This document shows, in pieces, positions 9,846 to 22,601 of a stretch of DNA of 64,000 bases; the first letter of the stretch is position 1; each line of letters begins with the position of its first letter. The stretch is from positions 11,705,509 to 11,769,508 of the forward strand of contig JABACO010000005.1 of the NCBI GenBank assembly GCA_013339895.1, read 5' to 3'. The DNA is from Ephydatia muelleri (lineage: Eukaryota; Porifera; Demospongiae; Spongillida; Spongillidae). The notes below the pieces were generated by a model. That model saw only the letters and a list, made by a program, of their open reading frames with translations, did not search any database and was not told the origin of the DNA. Made by a program: the position numbers and the translations under genes.

Positions 9846-12800
9846 TCAGTGAATTGGTGATAACCCTGGTCTCATGAAGATGGGGTTTATGACGTCTGGA
9901 CTGATGTATGCAGGGTTGTACATGGTTCTGTTCCTAGATGGAGACAAAGATGTAATGGTTTGTCATCAACCCCAGTAATTGTAGACAACTTACGATGGAA
10001 ATATCTCGTCTGGCTCTACTGTCATATCACGTATCTTTAAGAATCTTCTCTGCCTAATGCAGTATATTGTAAGTAAAACTGCAGGGGCAAAGCACCAGTC
10101 AAGTCAAGCATACTGTGGGGCAGTCCTGGTATACTTACTGCTAATCACTATCAACAGGACAGCAGTTACGGACACAACTGCAAGAGATATTGCTAGTGAC
10201 GTCAGTACTGAGGTGCTTTGCTACAAGGATAGGGGACAACTTTTAATGGCAGTGTTACACTGAATATTTTCCCCATAGCAATTTTGCCTTACTCGAACGA
10301 GTTTATTTTGAATGTTTGAAATGCTTGGAGTTTCATTTCTGGCTGCAGCTGGAAAGAATGGTGCATGCATGATGATGAAAAAGTTTGTGTTAGAAAAAAT
10401 CGCACAGGGAAATTGAAACATGCACGATACCTTTACTTCTTCTGTCACTCACTTGCTTTGGATAATAAAGTCTCTCTACTTGACTGGTTAGTTATTTTTG
10501 AAATGATTGATACATGGGGAGTGATTAGAAGGTTTGTGCGAGTTGTGAAAACCACTGGAGAACTGGCAATGGTACTGAAGGGTGCTGGGGAGGAGGTGGA
10601 GATACTCGAGGCTGCTGGGGAGGACTTCAAGGATGCTGGGAAGGAGGTAAAAGCAGTGAAGAGTGCTGGGGTAGAGGTGGATATATCATAGAGGGCTGGG
10701 GAGGAGGGTTCGATTGTAGTAATAAATGTCACAAGAGGAGTGGTACTGGATTGTTCTGAAAATGCAATGGCTGTACTAGAGGAAGGTTTTATAGTTTCAG
10801 CAGAAATTTTGGGGTCATTATATGATACAGTAGCTGTACCAAGTGCCTCGATAGCTGGGGTATGGAACTCGTAACGGTGCTGATCAGAGCACTAAGGGTC
10901 TGCTGGGGTATGGAACTTGGCACCATTGAAAGCGTGTTCATCGCACTGTTGCCAGCAACAGTTCGTGTGCCTTGGATCGATGCTGTGTTTGTCTTTATGG
11001 GCGCTGATTTGATGGGTGATGTGATAGGGCTGATTTTGACCAGCGTACTGCTTGATGTCATCACTTGTACAGCGCTCCCTGTTCTCGTCTGTTGCACTGG
11101 TCTGTTCTGGACTACTGTCTGGGTACTAACTGCCACCTTGTTCTGCATGAGATTGGTACCAGTGGCTCTGCTGCCCTGTGCACTATGTGTTGATGTAATG
11201 GCCACTTTAGGTTTCTCAGTGGTGGTAAGTGATGCTGTTTGCCCATTCAGCAATGGCACAGACACCGGGAGCTTGATGACCTGTCTTTCGATATCAGCAT
11301 TTGTGGGATTGGCAAGTGGCATCACTGTATATGGAGAGTAAATTTGTATTTTCATTTTTGGTTGCACATTCAATCAAAGGGGAAAAGTGGGTACATTGCC
11401 AACATGCTTTTAAAAAGATGAATCATAATGCATTACATAATCAGGTTTCTGCTTACATTTGGCTGTCTGCTTTTGTCAACAGCCTGCAAAGCCGAAATTC
11501 GTACAAAGTCACTTGAGATGCAGATGACAGTGTCACTGGTGCTTGCATTCATGTCTTTTTTCTTTATGTACTTTCCATCTGACCACCACAACCAATTAGA
11601 AGTATAAGTGATACTTGATACAGCCCCTCCTGTATTTTGTATTACGGTGGACATGACATCGCCCACAACAATCTTTTCAAGCATGCCATAGCATGAAATC
11701 GACCAGTATAGCACTTGTGAAGTGATGTTAAGAGCGCCAATATTTAGTTGCACAACGAGGGCTACTGCTCTGTTTGATCACTTGCTTCCAGCTGGTGTTA
11801 AGTATGGACGCACGTTGAATATTCTGCTGCTGGCCATCACTCCAGTATATCCAACTGTCAGGGTCGAAATACAAAACTAATAATAATTTTAGATGCAGTT
11901 TTGAAGAGAAGATAAACCTTACCCTTTAATAGGATCAACAGCAATCCCCAGAGGTGAAGTGTCATAGCCGGTGTCCATAAACACTAATATGCTGCCAGTG
12001 GAGATGTCAAATACTTTAATTTGTCTATCATTGGTGTTTGTCCAGTAAACCCTGTCTGATATCCAATCTACAGCCAGCGTTGAGAGTGTTGTGCCATTGG
12101 AGATAATGCTCGGATTGACCACATCACTCTTGAGTGTTGCCATTTTCACGTAACTGGTTATACTATCTGCCTCATTAGAGATCCAGAAGACCAATCCAAG
12201 TCTGCATAATTAGAACCAAAGTTGTGCATCATTGTTAGATTGTGACCTTCTATCAGGGTAACTGATGGGCAATAGAACTGTGGTCACTTCAATGCATCTA
12301 GCCACAGCCACAGCAATACCTCAGCGTGTCATACATCACCCATTACTTGCCTCCCCATATCACCATCACCCCGCCCCGCCCTGTGACCCACCAAAATGCC
12401 ATTATCTCTGCGACGTCCATTCACCTCTCGCGCGTGCGAGCAATGAGAAGATATAATGTTACGTGTTTGCGGCAATGAGATAATTCAATCTATTAGCAGG
12501 CTTCTGGTAGGATAATTGACACCCAACTCTCCTAGTATTACAAATTGACACCTGCCTAGCGACGTGCAACTGTAAAAGCAACTTCTTTTGCAGGTGAAAT
12601 TTATTTGTCATTTAACGGCAGCTAAGCTATTCTCCATACCTGTAATGAACGTCCAGTGCGATAACAGTATGCAGGTCGCTATAAAACACGGACGCGCTGT
12701 CCTGGTCTTCGTTCGTCATCATCATTATTTCCGATCCTTGAGAGTATATATGATAGGTGCTACGGGCGGAAGCGTGTATTTGTCAAGAGATGACGCCGAA

Positions 12801-13026
12801 AATTAAATTGCACATTTACATACATGAACACCAACACGCACAATTTTTGACATGCGCAACGTTTACGATGCACATGCTTTTATTGCTTATATCTATAAAG
12901 GCAATGCAATGTCTCGTCGATATCCACTGCTTATATTGTACAGTTTTACCTATCTTCTGCCCACGCCGCATCGATGCGTAGATTAAGGATGACGGAGAAC
13001 GCAGCGAGGATCCAACACGTCGTCAT
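9846..13026 (-). pseudogene. YWTD-propeller/NPxY receptor, copy B (pseudogene)
   Basis: All nine exons can be aligned to copy C: 13026-12950, 12759-12640, 12201-11923, 11854 to about 11450, 11324-10453, 10348-10293, 10220-10139, 10078-9994, 9933-9846. Three lesions break it. A 5-base deletion at about 11735 (the codons after KYW) shifts the propeller exon into a stop. The last exonic G before the 3' donor of that exon is lost (about 11455), shifting the next junction. A deletion of about 0.25 kb at about 10855 in the stalk exon shifts the frame again. The membrane-helix and tail exons remain readable, but the second tail motif is NPIF instead of NPIY. Confidence 0.85.
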
Positions 13027-13245
13027 TGCTCCCCCCCAAAAAAGTGCCACTTCCAGCGACGGTGCGGGCAATTATAATAAACACCAAGTAACATCGTGGG
13101 CTTCGCAAAACCGCAATATACTGTATTTGGAACCTCGCGTATAGCCCGCGGGCGGGAAGCATTTTAGCTGAACAACAGGCGTGGAGCACTATACTCGCAA
13201 GATGGACATCTGCTGGCATGATTGTAACGCCCGCATATGTGGCGG

Positions 13246-13390
13246 TTTGAACCAGGGCTGCCGTAGGCTGGCTAGGGGGAGGTCGGTCGGCCTGCCAGTC
13301 CAGGCCAAATTATTGGAAATTATAATTTTTTAAATGTCAATCAGTAGCCACTTGCTCAATCTGCTATAATTAATAACTGATCTGTTCTGT
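13246..13390 (+). pseudogene. Residual ends of the hAT relic, unit 2
   Basis: Unit 2 keeps the left CAGGGCTGCC region and the final hAT codons (around CACTTGCTCAATCTGC). About 0.6 kb between them, which in units 1 and 3 carries the BED and dimerisation fragments, is gone. The junction is not a clean insertion footprint, so a deletion in unit 2 is more likely than independent insertions elsewhere. Confidence 0.55.
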
Positions 13391-14522
13391 TACTCTTCCT
13401 ATTTATTCACATCAGTATCCTTTTAAGATTATTTCGCAATCGTCTTCACTATATTAATGTGCTTGCAGTTTCATGGCCGCATAAATTAAGTGTGTAATAT
13501 AAAACAACGTATTGTATAGGTTATACATGCATCAGATGTTTAATAACTAATAAGCATACTGCTAGTGTAGTATACACTATACAATGCATGTAACTATTTT
13601 ACTGCATGTTGCACACGTTTCTCATGCATTTTAAACTCTGGGCGGAAATAGTTCTCCTTCTAAAAACTTCTAACCAAGTTTCTAAAGTGAGGTCTTCTGA
13701 GGTATGCCAGGTATAGGTGCGACTGGGGGAGCACTTTGGCAAACTGGTTAGGAAATTTAATATGTCGCGTATAGGCGCCAAGTAAGGCGCCGAAGGCTCC
13801 CTGATGGGGCCTAAAAGTTGTATAAAGCTCGGGATAAGTTTTCGACTCTAGTTGACCTAGTCGCGCGTGGGAGGCGCGCGTACCCTAAACCCTAAGGGCC
13901 TTCGGCCTATACCCTAAGCACCGTATATAGTAGCTAGCTATCGTAGCTAGGTGCAGAAGTTTGTAGAAGGAACTAGACCTTTCGTATTTTAGCCCAGAGC
14001 TATACAAAAGTGCATCACAAATATATACAAGTGCTGTTGGATTTCAGTTCTGGTGCACAGTAACGAAATGGCATTAATCTGAATTTCTGCACACCTGGGT
14101 GTGCCAAACGTACCCCACTGTTCTGTGCGTAAAAGCATGCATTCGCATTCAGAGATTTTGGACTGAATTTTTAACTGAATGTCTAGGAAGTCCTTTTGAC
14201 CAGAGGTATATTAACTGAAAGGCAGTTGGTATTATCTGATTAGGTGTAGCCATTTGCACTTATAGATTGACTTGAAGCTGCGACGGATGCTGTCTCCCTA
14301 TATATCTCGATCCCTTCGCGGGAATTTCAAATTTAGTTCCTCCGACATCAATTTCATGTGTCATGTGACCGCTCCGTAATCTAACATACGTCAGTGTCAC
14401 ACAATATAAATTAATACACGTCCGCCATGTTGATTCACAGCTTTTACGGAAATATCCGAGTGACGAAAAGGGCCTATATGCAATGCCATGTAAAATCTGT
14501 CAAGTTGTCTATGCATGGTTAA

Positions 14523-14536
14523 ACTTAAGTGAGTAA
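14523..14536. other. Unoccupied PiggyBac target site (single TTAA)
   Basis: Flanks identical to those of the large PiggyBac-like insertions in units 1 and 3 (left CATGGTTAAAC, right GTGAGTAATTGG) meet here at a single TTAA. It is either the ancestral state or a precise excision. Confidence 0.85.
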
Positions 14537-15106
14537 TTGGTTGAGTAATTGGTCGAAATAATCCTTTCAGCAATTTATGGATTACCAAAATGAGGAATAT
14601 CACTGGCGAATACTTGGCATACTGCATGTTTTAAAGTTCATTCTTCAACAATCAGTATAAGAGCAAATTTTCAGGGTTGCAATACAAACCCACTGAATGA
14701 TAGACGTCAAACTCACAATCGTATCAACAGGAGGAAGACAACCACATGCAATGCTCCACGAGATATTTATGCTTACAACGAACATGTTTGATTTAGCAAG
14801 ATGATTAGTAGGTCGTTCAATAAATATTTCAAATCAATCAATTGATGCTACACATCTGGGACAAAGCATGCTTCCAAAACATTGTTTTCAACAAAAGGTA
14901 AGTATCTGGCCAAATAATTAAGGAGTTCAACTTGTCATACGAGGTTGCAATTATACTGAAGAAAAGACACACGCCTGTTGACATATATACAAGACCTTTT
15001 ATGCATCCATCTTCGCTTGCACAACTGCAAATATAATATTTTGAGAGCATGCATGATGTACACATGTGAGGTATCAAGGGATTGATAGGTTTAAAACGTT
15101 ATATCT

Positions 15107-16694
15107 TTAACCAATAATTGCCGGATGTAAGGTACCTTACGAATGTAAGGTATACCTTACGGCGATATTCAACGTGGCACAACCCACAAAAAGAAATTTC
15201 AGAGTTCAGTGGACTATTGGGGAGAAATTGTGGACAGCCTGTCAGTTTGGTGATTCCTCCTCCACCTCTACCCAATGTCGCTACTCAGAATGCCCGGTGT
15301 AGTATCTCGACTTGTAAACACACCCAACAAGTACCGCACAACACCATACACGGAATGGCCAAGTCCAGAAGTAAGGGAGTGACAGGTAGAGCCTCAATAG
15401 TCCAGCTTTCTAACTCCGGGTTGCCAACTGACTCGTACTTACAATTCCAGCGCTTAAAAGAGTCTGCCTCATGTGCCTGTTAGTCTAGAAGGTTCTATTG
15501 CAGTCCCATAGTCTGCTAATCAATTACAATTACTACACCCGGCCAGTCTAAGCGAGCAGGACAAGGAGGATTTTGGTAGAGAAAAGGACATAGAAGAGCT
15601 ACAGAATGAGGATGAAGCAGATGAATTAATGTTAAGTGGAGAACAGCACGTTGTACAGATCTCGCCAGATGTCAACCCTTTGGAGCCGCATGGGGCAGAA
15701 ATGGGAGGTGCTCGATGCTGCATGGAATTCCAGTTTGTCAGCGAGCTGCAGCAGGACTGGGCATGAATGATTTGCACATCAAATGGTCCTATCAACCACA
15801 TTCAGTTGAAAACTGCTTCAGCATCATGTTTCCACATGACTACTTTAACCATGTCATAGATCTGACAAATGCAAACCTCCCAGTCAGTGTCAGGAATTTC
15901 ACAAAGCACGAATTCATGCAATGTGTCGAAGAGCTATTCACTACTGCCTTAGTCAATCCAGGTAACATTATGAATTACTGGAACACGCAAGAAAGTAGGC
16001 TAGTTCCACCATTCCATCTGAAAGAGTGATTTGGGTTGGGACGTGATCGCTTTCAGGACTGGAAAGCCTACCTCCAACTGGCTGTGCCGTGAAGAAGAGA
16101 AGATGCTCAAAAGGATCGACGGAATCTTGTCAAGGCAGTGGTGGATGCATTTAATGAGTGCAGGAAAACCAATTTAGTCCCTGCTTATTACTGTTGCTCA
16201 ACTTGCAGCAATGCAAACCATTTGCAGTGTGTGGTCCTAAGTCTGGGCAGAACTGTGGCACTGTGCACCAGATTTGAAGAGTACAGTAATCGTTTTACAA
16301 GCCATTTGGCATACACGTATTCTCCCAACTATGTTGTTTTTGTTTCACTTGATTTGATGAACTTGATTTGTGTGTACTTAACCACTATTCATAACCACAT
16401 CGCGTTTGTGAACCAGAAAGAATGATGTATCAATGGTGAAATGGAACATTTTCATATGATTTACTATATTTGATGCACAGTTATAATCATTTAAAGATGG
16501 TTTATGTGTTGAAACAATGAGAAACTAAGGATTATCTCAATTATAGCAAAGGCACGTTTGCATTATTCAATATTTCAATCAGAAGTTGATACATATGCAA
16601 CTTGAGAAACCTGTGGAATAGCATTGCAAAACCTTTCAAATATGAGTTAACTCTTATTGCCTATTGTAAGGTATACATTAGGCAATTAGGTTAA
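15107..16694 (+). mobile_element. Small PiggyBac-like element, unit 2 copy
   Basis: Same element as at 7977-9610 with TTAA at 15107-15110 and 16691-16694. It is altered by a deletion of the 5' coding part, a 240-bp solo LTR inserted at 15298, and loss of one right-hand palindrome. The N-terminal transposase-like segment (FPHDYFNHVIDL, NYWNTQES, RFQDWKAYLQLAVP) is clearer here than in unit 1. Confidence 0.7.
15298..15537. mobile_element. Solo LTR of an LTR retrotransposon
   Basis: A 240-bp insertion absent from the matching positions in units 1 and 3. It begins TGTAGTA and ends TACTACA (TG...CA with short inverted ends). It is flanked by CCCGG on both sides (15293-15297 and 15538-15542), and the empty site GCCCGGCCAG is seen in unit 1. 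The sequence differs from the LTRs at 24365 and 29556, so it belongs to another family. No internal region is left, consistent with LTR-LTR recombination. Confidence 0.8.
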
Positions 16695-16922
16695 AAGGCA
16701 ATTGAAGTGACATAACGTGATTCTAAATAGCAAGATTAAAACCTGAAAATAATTAACATTAAAAAATTAATAACAGAATTTGTATGGTCGAACATAATAT
16801 ACACTGTGATATAAATAATTCTCTTTTTAAAAAACTGTTGGGGCCTGAAAATTGTTTGAAGCGAAGCCTCCATATGGGTAATGTCTTGACCCCCATAAGT
16901 TTAACATTGAATATTGACAGCA

Positions 16923-19900
16923 TCAGTGAATTGGTGATAACCCTGGTCTCATGTAGATGGGGTTTATGACGTCTGGACTGATGTATGCAGGGTTGTACAT
17001 GGTTCTGTTCCTAGATGGAGACAAAGATGTAATGGTTTTCCATCAACCCCAGTAATTGTAGACGACTTACGATGGAAATATCTCTTCTGGCTCTACTGTC
17101 ATATCACGTATCTTTAAGAATCTTCTCTGCCTAATGCAGTATATTGTGAGTAACACTGCAGGGGCAAAACACCAGTCAAGTCAAGCGTACTGTGGGGCAG
17201 TCCTGGTATACTTACTGCTAATAACTATCAACAGGACAGCAGTTACGGACACAATTGCAAGAGATATTGCTAGTGACGTCAGTACTGAGGTGCTCTGCTA
17301 CAAGGATAGGGGACAACTTTTAATGGCAGTGTTACACTGAATATTTTCCCCATAGCAATTTTGCCTTACTCGAATGAGTTTATTTTGAATGTTTGAAATG
17401 CTTGGAGTTTCATTTCTGGCTGCAGCTGGAAAGAATGGTGCATAATGATGAAAAAGTTTGTGTTAGAAAAAAATGCACAGGGATATTGAAACATGCACGA
17501 TACCTTTACTTCTTCTGTCACTCACTTGCTTTGGATAATAAAGTCTCTCTACTTGGCTGGTTAGTTATTTTTGAAATGATTGATACATGGGGAGTGATTA
17601 GAAGGTTTGTGCGAGTTGTGAAAACCACTGGAGAACTGGCATTGGTACTGAAGGGTGCTGGGGAGGAGGTGGAGATACTCAAGGCTGCTGGGGAGGACTT
17701 CAACGATGCTGGGAAGGAGGTAAAAGCAATGGAGAGTGCTGGGGCAGAGGTGGATATATCATAGAGGACTGGGAAAGAGGATTCAATTGTAGTAATGAAT
17801 GTCACAAGAGGAGTGGCACTCGATTGTTCTGAAAATGCAATGGCTGTACTAGAGGAAGGTATTATAGTTTCAGCAGGAATTTTGGGGTCATAATATGATA
17901 CAGTAGCTGTACCAAGTGCCTCGATAGCTGCGGTCATGGAGATGCTGGATGGTGTCAATGTTTCAGAGACTTTCAACACCGTTGTGACTGCAGAATCACC
18001 AGATGAAACTTCAGATGATGCAATTGTGCCATTCAATTGCGATGATGCACTTAGGGTCTGCTGGGGTATGGAACTCGAAACTGTGCTGATCGGGGTACTA
18101 AGGGTCTGCTGGGGTATGGAACTCGAAACTGTGCTGATCGGGGTACTAAGGGTCTGCTGGGGTATGGAACTTGGTACCATTGAAGGAGTGTTCACTGCAC
18201 TGTTGCCAGCAACAGTTCGTGTGCCTTGGATCGATGCTGTGTTGGTCTTTATGGGCGGTGATTTGACGAGTGATGTGATAGAGCTGATCTTGACCAGCTT
18301 ACTGCTTGATGTCATCACTTGGACAGCGCTCCCTGTTCTCGTCTGTTGCACTGGTCTGTTCTGGACTATTGTCTGGGTACTAGCTGCCACTGTGTTCTGT
18401 ATGAGATTGGTACTAGTGACTCTGCTGCCCTGTGCACTATGTGTTGATGTAATGGCCACTTTAGGTTTCTCAGTGGTGGTGAGTGATGCTGTTTGCCCAT
18501 TCAGCAATGGCACAGACACCGGGAGCTTGATGACCTGTCTTTCGATGTCGGCAGGTGTGGGACTGGCAAGTGGCATCGCTGTATATGGAGAGTAAATTTT
18601 TATTTCGTTTTTGGTTGCACATTCAATCAAAGGGGAAAAGTAGGTACATTGCCAACATGCTTTTAAAAAGATGAATCATAATGCATTACATAATCAGGTT
18701 TCTGCTTACCATTTGGCTGCTTGCTTTTGTCAACAGCCTGCAAAGCCGAAATTCTTACAAAGTCACTTGAGATGCAGATGACAGTGTCACTGGTGCTTGC
18801 ATTCATGTCTTTTTTTTTAATGTACTTTCCATCTGACCACCACAACCAATTAGAAGTATAAGTGATACTTGATACAGCCCCTCCTGCATTATTTTGTATT
18901 ATGGTGGACATGACGTCACCCACAAACATCTTTTCAAGCATGCCATAGCATGAAATCGACCAGTATAGCACTTGTGAAGTGATGTTAAGAGCAATTGGCC
19001 AATATTTAGTTGCACAATGAGGGCTACTGCTCTGTTTGATCACTTGCTTCCAGCTGGTGTTAAGTATGAACGCACGTTGAATATTCTGCTGCTGGCCATC
19101 ACTCCAGTATATCCAACTGTCAGGGTCGAAATACAAAACTAATAATAAATTTAGATGCAGTTTTGAAGAGAAAATAAATCTTACCCCATAATAGGATCAA
19201 CAGCAATCCCCAGAGGTGAAGTGTCATAGCCAGTGTCCATAAACACTAATATGCTGCCAGTGGAGATGTCAAATACTTTAATTTGTCTATCATTGGTGTT
19301 TGTCCAGTAAACCCTGTCTGATATCCAATCTACAGCCAGTGCTGAGAGTGTTGTGCCATTGGAGATAATGCTCGGATTGACCACATCACTGTTGAGTGTT
19401 GCCATTTTCACATAACTGGTTATACTATCTGCCTCATTAGAGATCCAGAAGACCAATCCAAGTCTGCATAATTAGAACCAAAGTTGTGCATCATTGTTAG
19501 ATTGTGACCTTCTATCAGGGTAACTGATGGGCAATAGAACAGTGGTGATAGTGGCAGGGGTTGCTGAAGTGATCAAGTAGTGGTCACTTCAATGCATCTA
19601 GCCACAGCCACAGCAATACCTCAGCGTGTCATGCATCACCCATTACTTGCCTCCCCAAACCACCATCACCCCACCCACCCTGTGACCCACCAAAATGCCA
19701 TTATCTCTGCGACGTCCATTCACCTCTCGCGCGTGCGAGCAATGAGAAGATATAATGTTAAACGAACAAAAAATTAAAAGCAAGACGTCTATAACTACGT
19801 GTTTGCGGCAATGAGATAATTCAATCTATTAGCAGGCTTCTGGTAGGATAATTGACACCCAACTCTCCTAGTATTACAGATTGACACCTGCCTAGCGACG

Positions 19901-20365
19901 TGCAACTGTAAAAGCAACTTCTTTTGCAGGTGAAATTTATTTGTCATTTAAAGGCAGCTAAGCTATTCTCCATACCTGTAATGAACGTCCAGTGCGATAA
20001 CAGTATGCGGGTCGCTGTAAAACACGGAGGCGCTGTCCTGGTCTTCGTTCGTCATCATCATTATTTCCGATCCTTGAGAGTATATATGATAAGTGCTACG
20101 GGCGGAAGCGTGTATTTGTCAAGAGATGACGCCGAAAATTAAACTGATTGCACATTTACACTTACATGAACACCAACATGCACAGTTTTTGACATGCGCA
20201 ACGTTTACAATGCACATGCTTTTGCTTATATCTATAAAGGCAATGCAATGTCTCGTCGATATCCACTGCTTATATTGTACAGTTTTACCTATCTTCTGCC
20301 CACGCCGCATCGATGCGTAGGTTAAGGATGACGGAGAACGCAGCGAGGATCCAACACGTCGTCAT
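16923..20365 (-). CDS. YWTD-propeller/NPxY single-pass receptor, copy C (intact, 748 aa)
   Basis: Exons: 20365-20289, 20095-19976, 19463-19185, 19116-18710, 18578-17526, 17425-17370, 17297-17216, 17155-17071, 17010-16923. The total is 2247 nt, exactly 749 codons with TGA, and every junction is GT-AG and phase-compatible. Residues 1-23 are a signal peptide (AWA before the cut). Residues about 26-294 form a six-bladed YWTD propeller (VFYSD, VFWIS, VYWTN, IYWSD, LYWSI, WWSDG). Residues 295-664 are a Ser/Thr/Pro-rich, mucin-like stalk with 15-residue repeats. Residues about 669-697 form a membrane helix (SVLTSLAISLAIVS...), stopped by CIRQRRF. The 50-residue tail contains NPAY (726-729) and NPIY (736-739). 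NPxY motifs in LDLR-family tails bind PTB adaptors and direct clathrin endocytosis. By inference this is a surface endocytic or signalling receptor. It is much smaller than LRPs, and it lacks EGF and class A modules. Confidence 0.88.
17526..18578 (-). repeat. Coding minisatellite and low-complexity stalk exon
   Basis: This exon encodes about 350 residues dominated by Ser, Thr, Pro, Val and Ala. Near 18055-18175 a unit coding SSIPQQTLSTPISTV repeats three times. The repeat number is lower in copy B. Long antisense reading frames over this exon are a by-product of TCN/ACN codons. Confidence 0.7.
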
Positions 20366-20591
20366 TGCTCCCCCCCAAAAAAGTGCCACTTCCAGCGACG
20401 GTGCGGGCAATTATAATAAACACCAAGTAACATCGTGGGCTTCGCAAAACCGCAATATACTGTATTTGGAACCTCGCGTATAGCCCGCGGGCGGGAAGCA
20501 TTTTAGCTGAACAACAGGCGTGGAGCACTATACTCGCAAGATGGACATCTGCAGGCATGATTGTAACGCCCGCATATGTGGCGGTTTGAAC

Positions 20592-21333
20592 CAGGGCTGC
20601 CGTAGGCTGGCTAGGGGGAGGTCGGTCGGCCTGCCAGTCCGGCCTGGCAGGCCAAATTATTGGAAATTATAATTTTTTAAATGTCAATCAGTAACGGTAC
20701 GATGTCGATCAACGAAGCGTGTCACTCATCTCCATCGGTTTCAACGACTCCTATACCATCTGCTCAGCCGCTGAGACCTGTTACAAACCTCAGGAACTTG
20801 TGAGATTTTACGCCGTTGCGAAGGCTTAGCAGTAGCACAAACACATCCGCTGTCTGGTCTCATTTCAAGGCCCATACATCGAAGGAGAAAGGGTACGCAG
20901 ATAAAGCTTGGTGTGATTATTGCCTCAAGCCGTTCTCCAGGGAACACCCACTCTTTCTAGATACCCATCACAAGGACCAAATGAAAAAATGCCGAAGCTT
21001 CGGCAGTTTGTGATGAATCTACTGAATGTGCTGGGCAGGTCAATGATGAACAACAATGTCTTCGCAACACAGTTAAGGAGGAATATGATGCTTGGCTTCG
21101 ACTCCCAGAGATCAGATCAGTAGATGTCATGGCCTCTTTAGATCCTTTGGAATGGTGGAAAATGCATAACACACAATTTCCCACTATTGCAAAGCTTGCT
21201 CGAAAGTACCTGCATGGCTATTCCTGCATCATTCGCCCCTTCAGAGAGAGTGTTTTCAAGAGCTAAGTTGATCCAGGAGAGTCAGCGATGGAGCCTACTT
21301 CCCCAACGCACTTGCTCAATCTGCTATAATTAA
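20592..21333 (+). pseudogene. hAT transposase relic, unit 3
   Basis: Near-identical to the relic at 2629-3370: BED-like start from about 20816 (SAVWSHFKAH, CDYC), then DPLEWW...LARKYL, and APSERVFSRAKL after a one-base shift. It differs by single substitutions only. Internally deleted and not functional. Confidence 0.65.
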
Positions 21334-22601
21334 TAACTGATCTGTTCTGTTACTCTTCCTATTTATTCACATCAGTATCCTTTTATGATTATTTCGCAAT
21401 CATCTTCACTATATGCCTATATAATAATGTGCTTGCAGTTTCATGGCCGCATAAATCAAGTGTGTAATATAAAACAACGTATTGTATAGGTTATACATGC
21501 ATCAGATGCTTAATAACTAGTAAACATACTGCTAGTGTAGTATGCACTATACAATGCATGTTACTATTTTACTGTTGCACACGTTTCTCATGCATTTTAA
21601 ACTCTGGGCGGAAATATTTCCTTCTAAAAACTTCTAACCAAGTTTCTAAAGTGAGGTCTTCTGAGGTATGCCAGGTATAGGTGCGACTGGGGGAGCACTT
21701 TGGCAAACTGGTTAGGAAATTTAATATGTCACGTAGGCGCCAAGTATGGCGCCGAAGGCTCCCTGATGGGGCCTAAAAGTTGTAAAAAGCTCGGGATAAG
21801 AGACGGGTGTTTTTCGACTCTAGTTGACCTAGTCGCGCGCGGGAGGCGCGCGTACCCTAAACCCTAAGGGCCTTCGGCCTATACCCTAAGTACCGTATAG
21901 TAGCTAGCTATCGTAGCTAGGTGCAGAAGTTTGCAGAAGGAACTAGACCTTTCGTATTTTAGCCCAGAGCTACAAAAGTGCATCACAAATATATACAAGT
22001 GCTGTTGGATTCAGTTCTGTGCACAGTAACGAAATGGCATTAATCCGAATTTCTGCACACCTGGGTGTGCCAAACGTACCCCCACTCTTCTGTGCGTAGC
22101 ATGCATTCGCATTCAGAGATTTTGGACTGACTTTTTAACTGAATGTCTAGGAAGTCCTTTTGACCAGAGGTATATTAACTGAAAGGCAGTTGGTATTATC
22201 TGATTAGGTGTAGCCATTTGCACTTATAGGTTGACTTGAAGCTGTGACGGATGCTGTCTCCTATATATCTCGATCCCTTCGCGGGAATTTCAAATTTAGT
22301 TCCTCCGACATCAATATGCAATGCCATGCAAAATCTGCCAAGTTTTCTATGCATGGTTAAACTTAATCTTTAATCTATTTCCATCCTTAATTCAGGATTG
22401 AAATCCTGAATTAAGGATGACTTTACGCCGCTTGTATCAACTTCAGTTTGCATCGTGTTGGATATTTAGGGGGATATTAAGCTTCTATAGGCTTTCGTCT
22501 ACACAGCGCTATCTAATAAGTCGTTATATCGTTTTTTATTTCAAAGTAAAACCACTTTGTTTATACGCTTTGTTTCTACGCGAATACGTTCGTGCGCAAT
22601 A

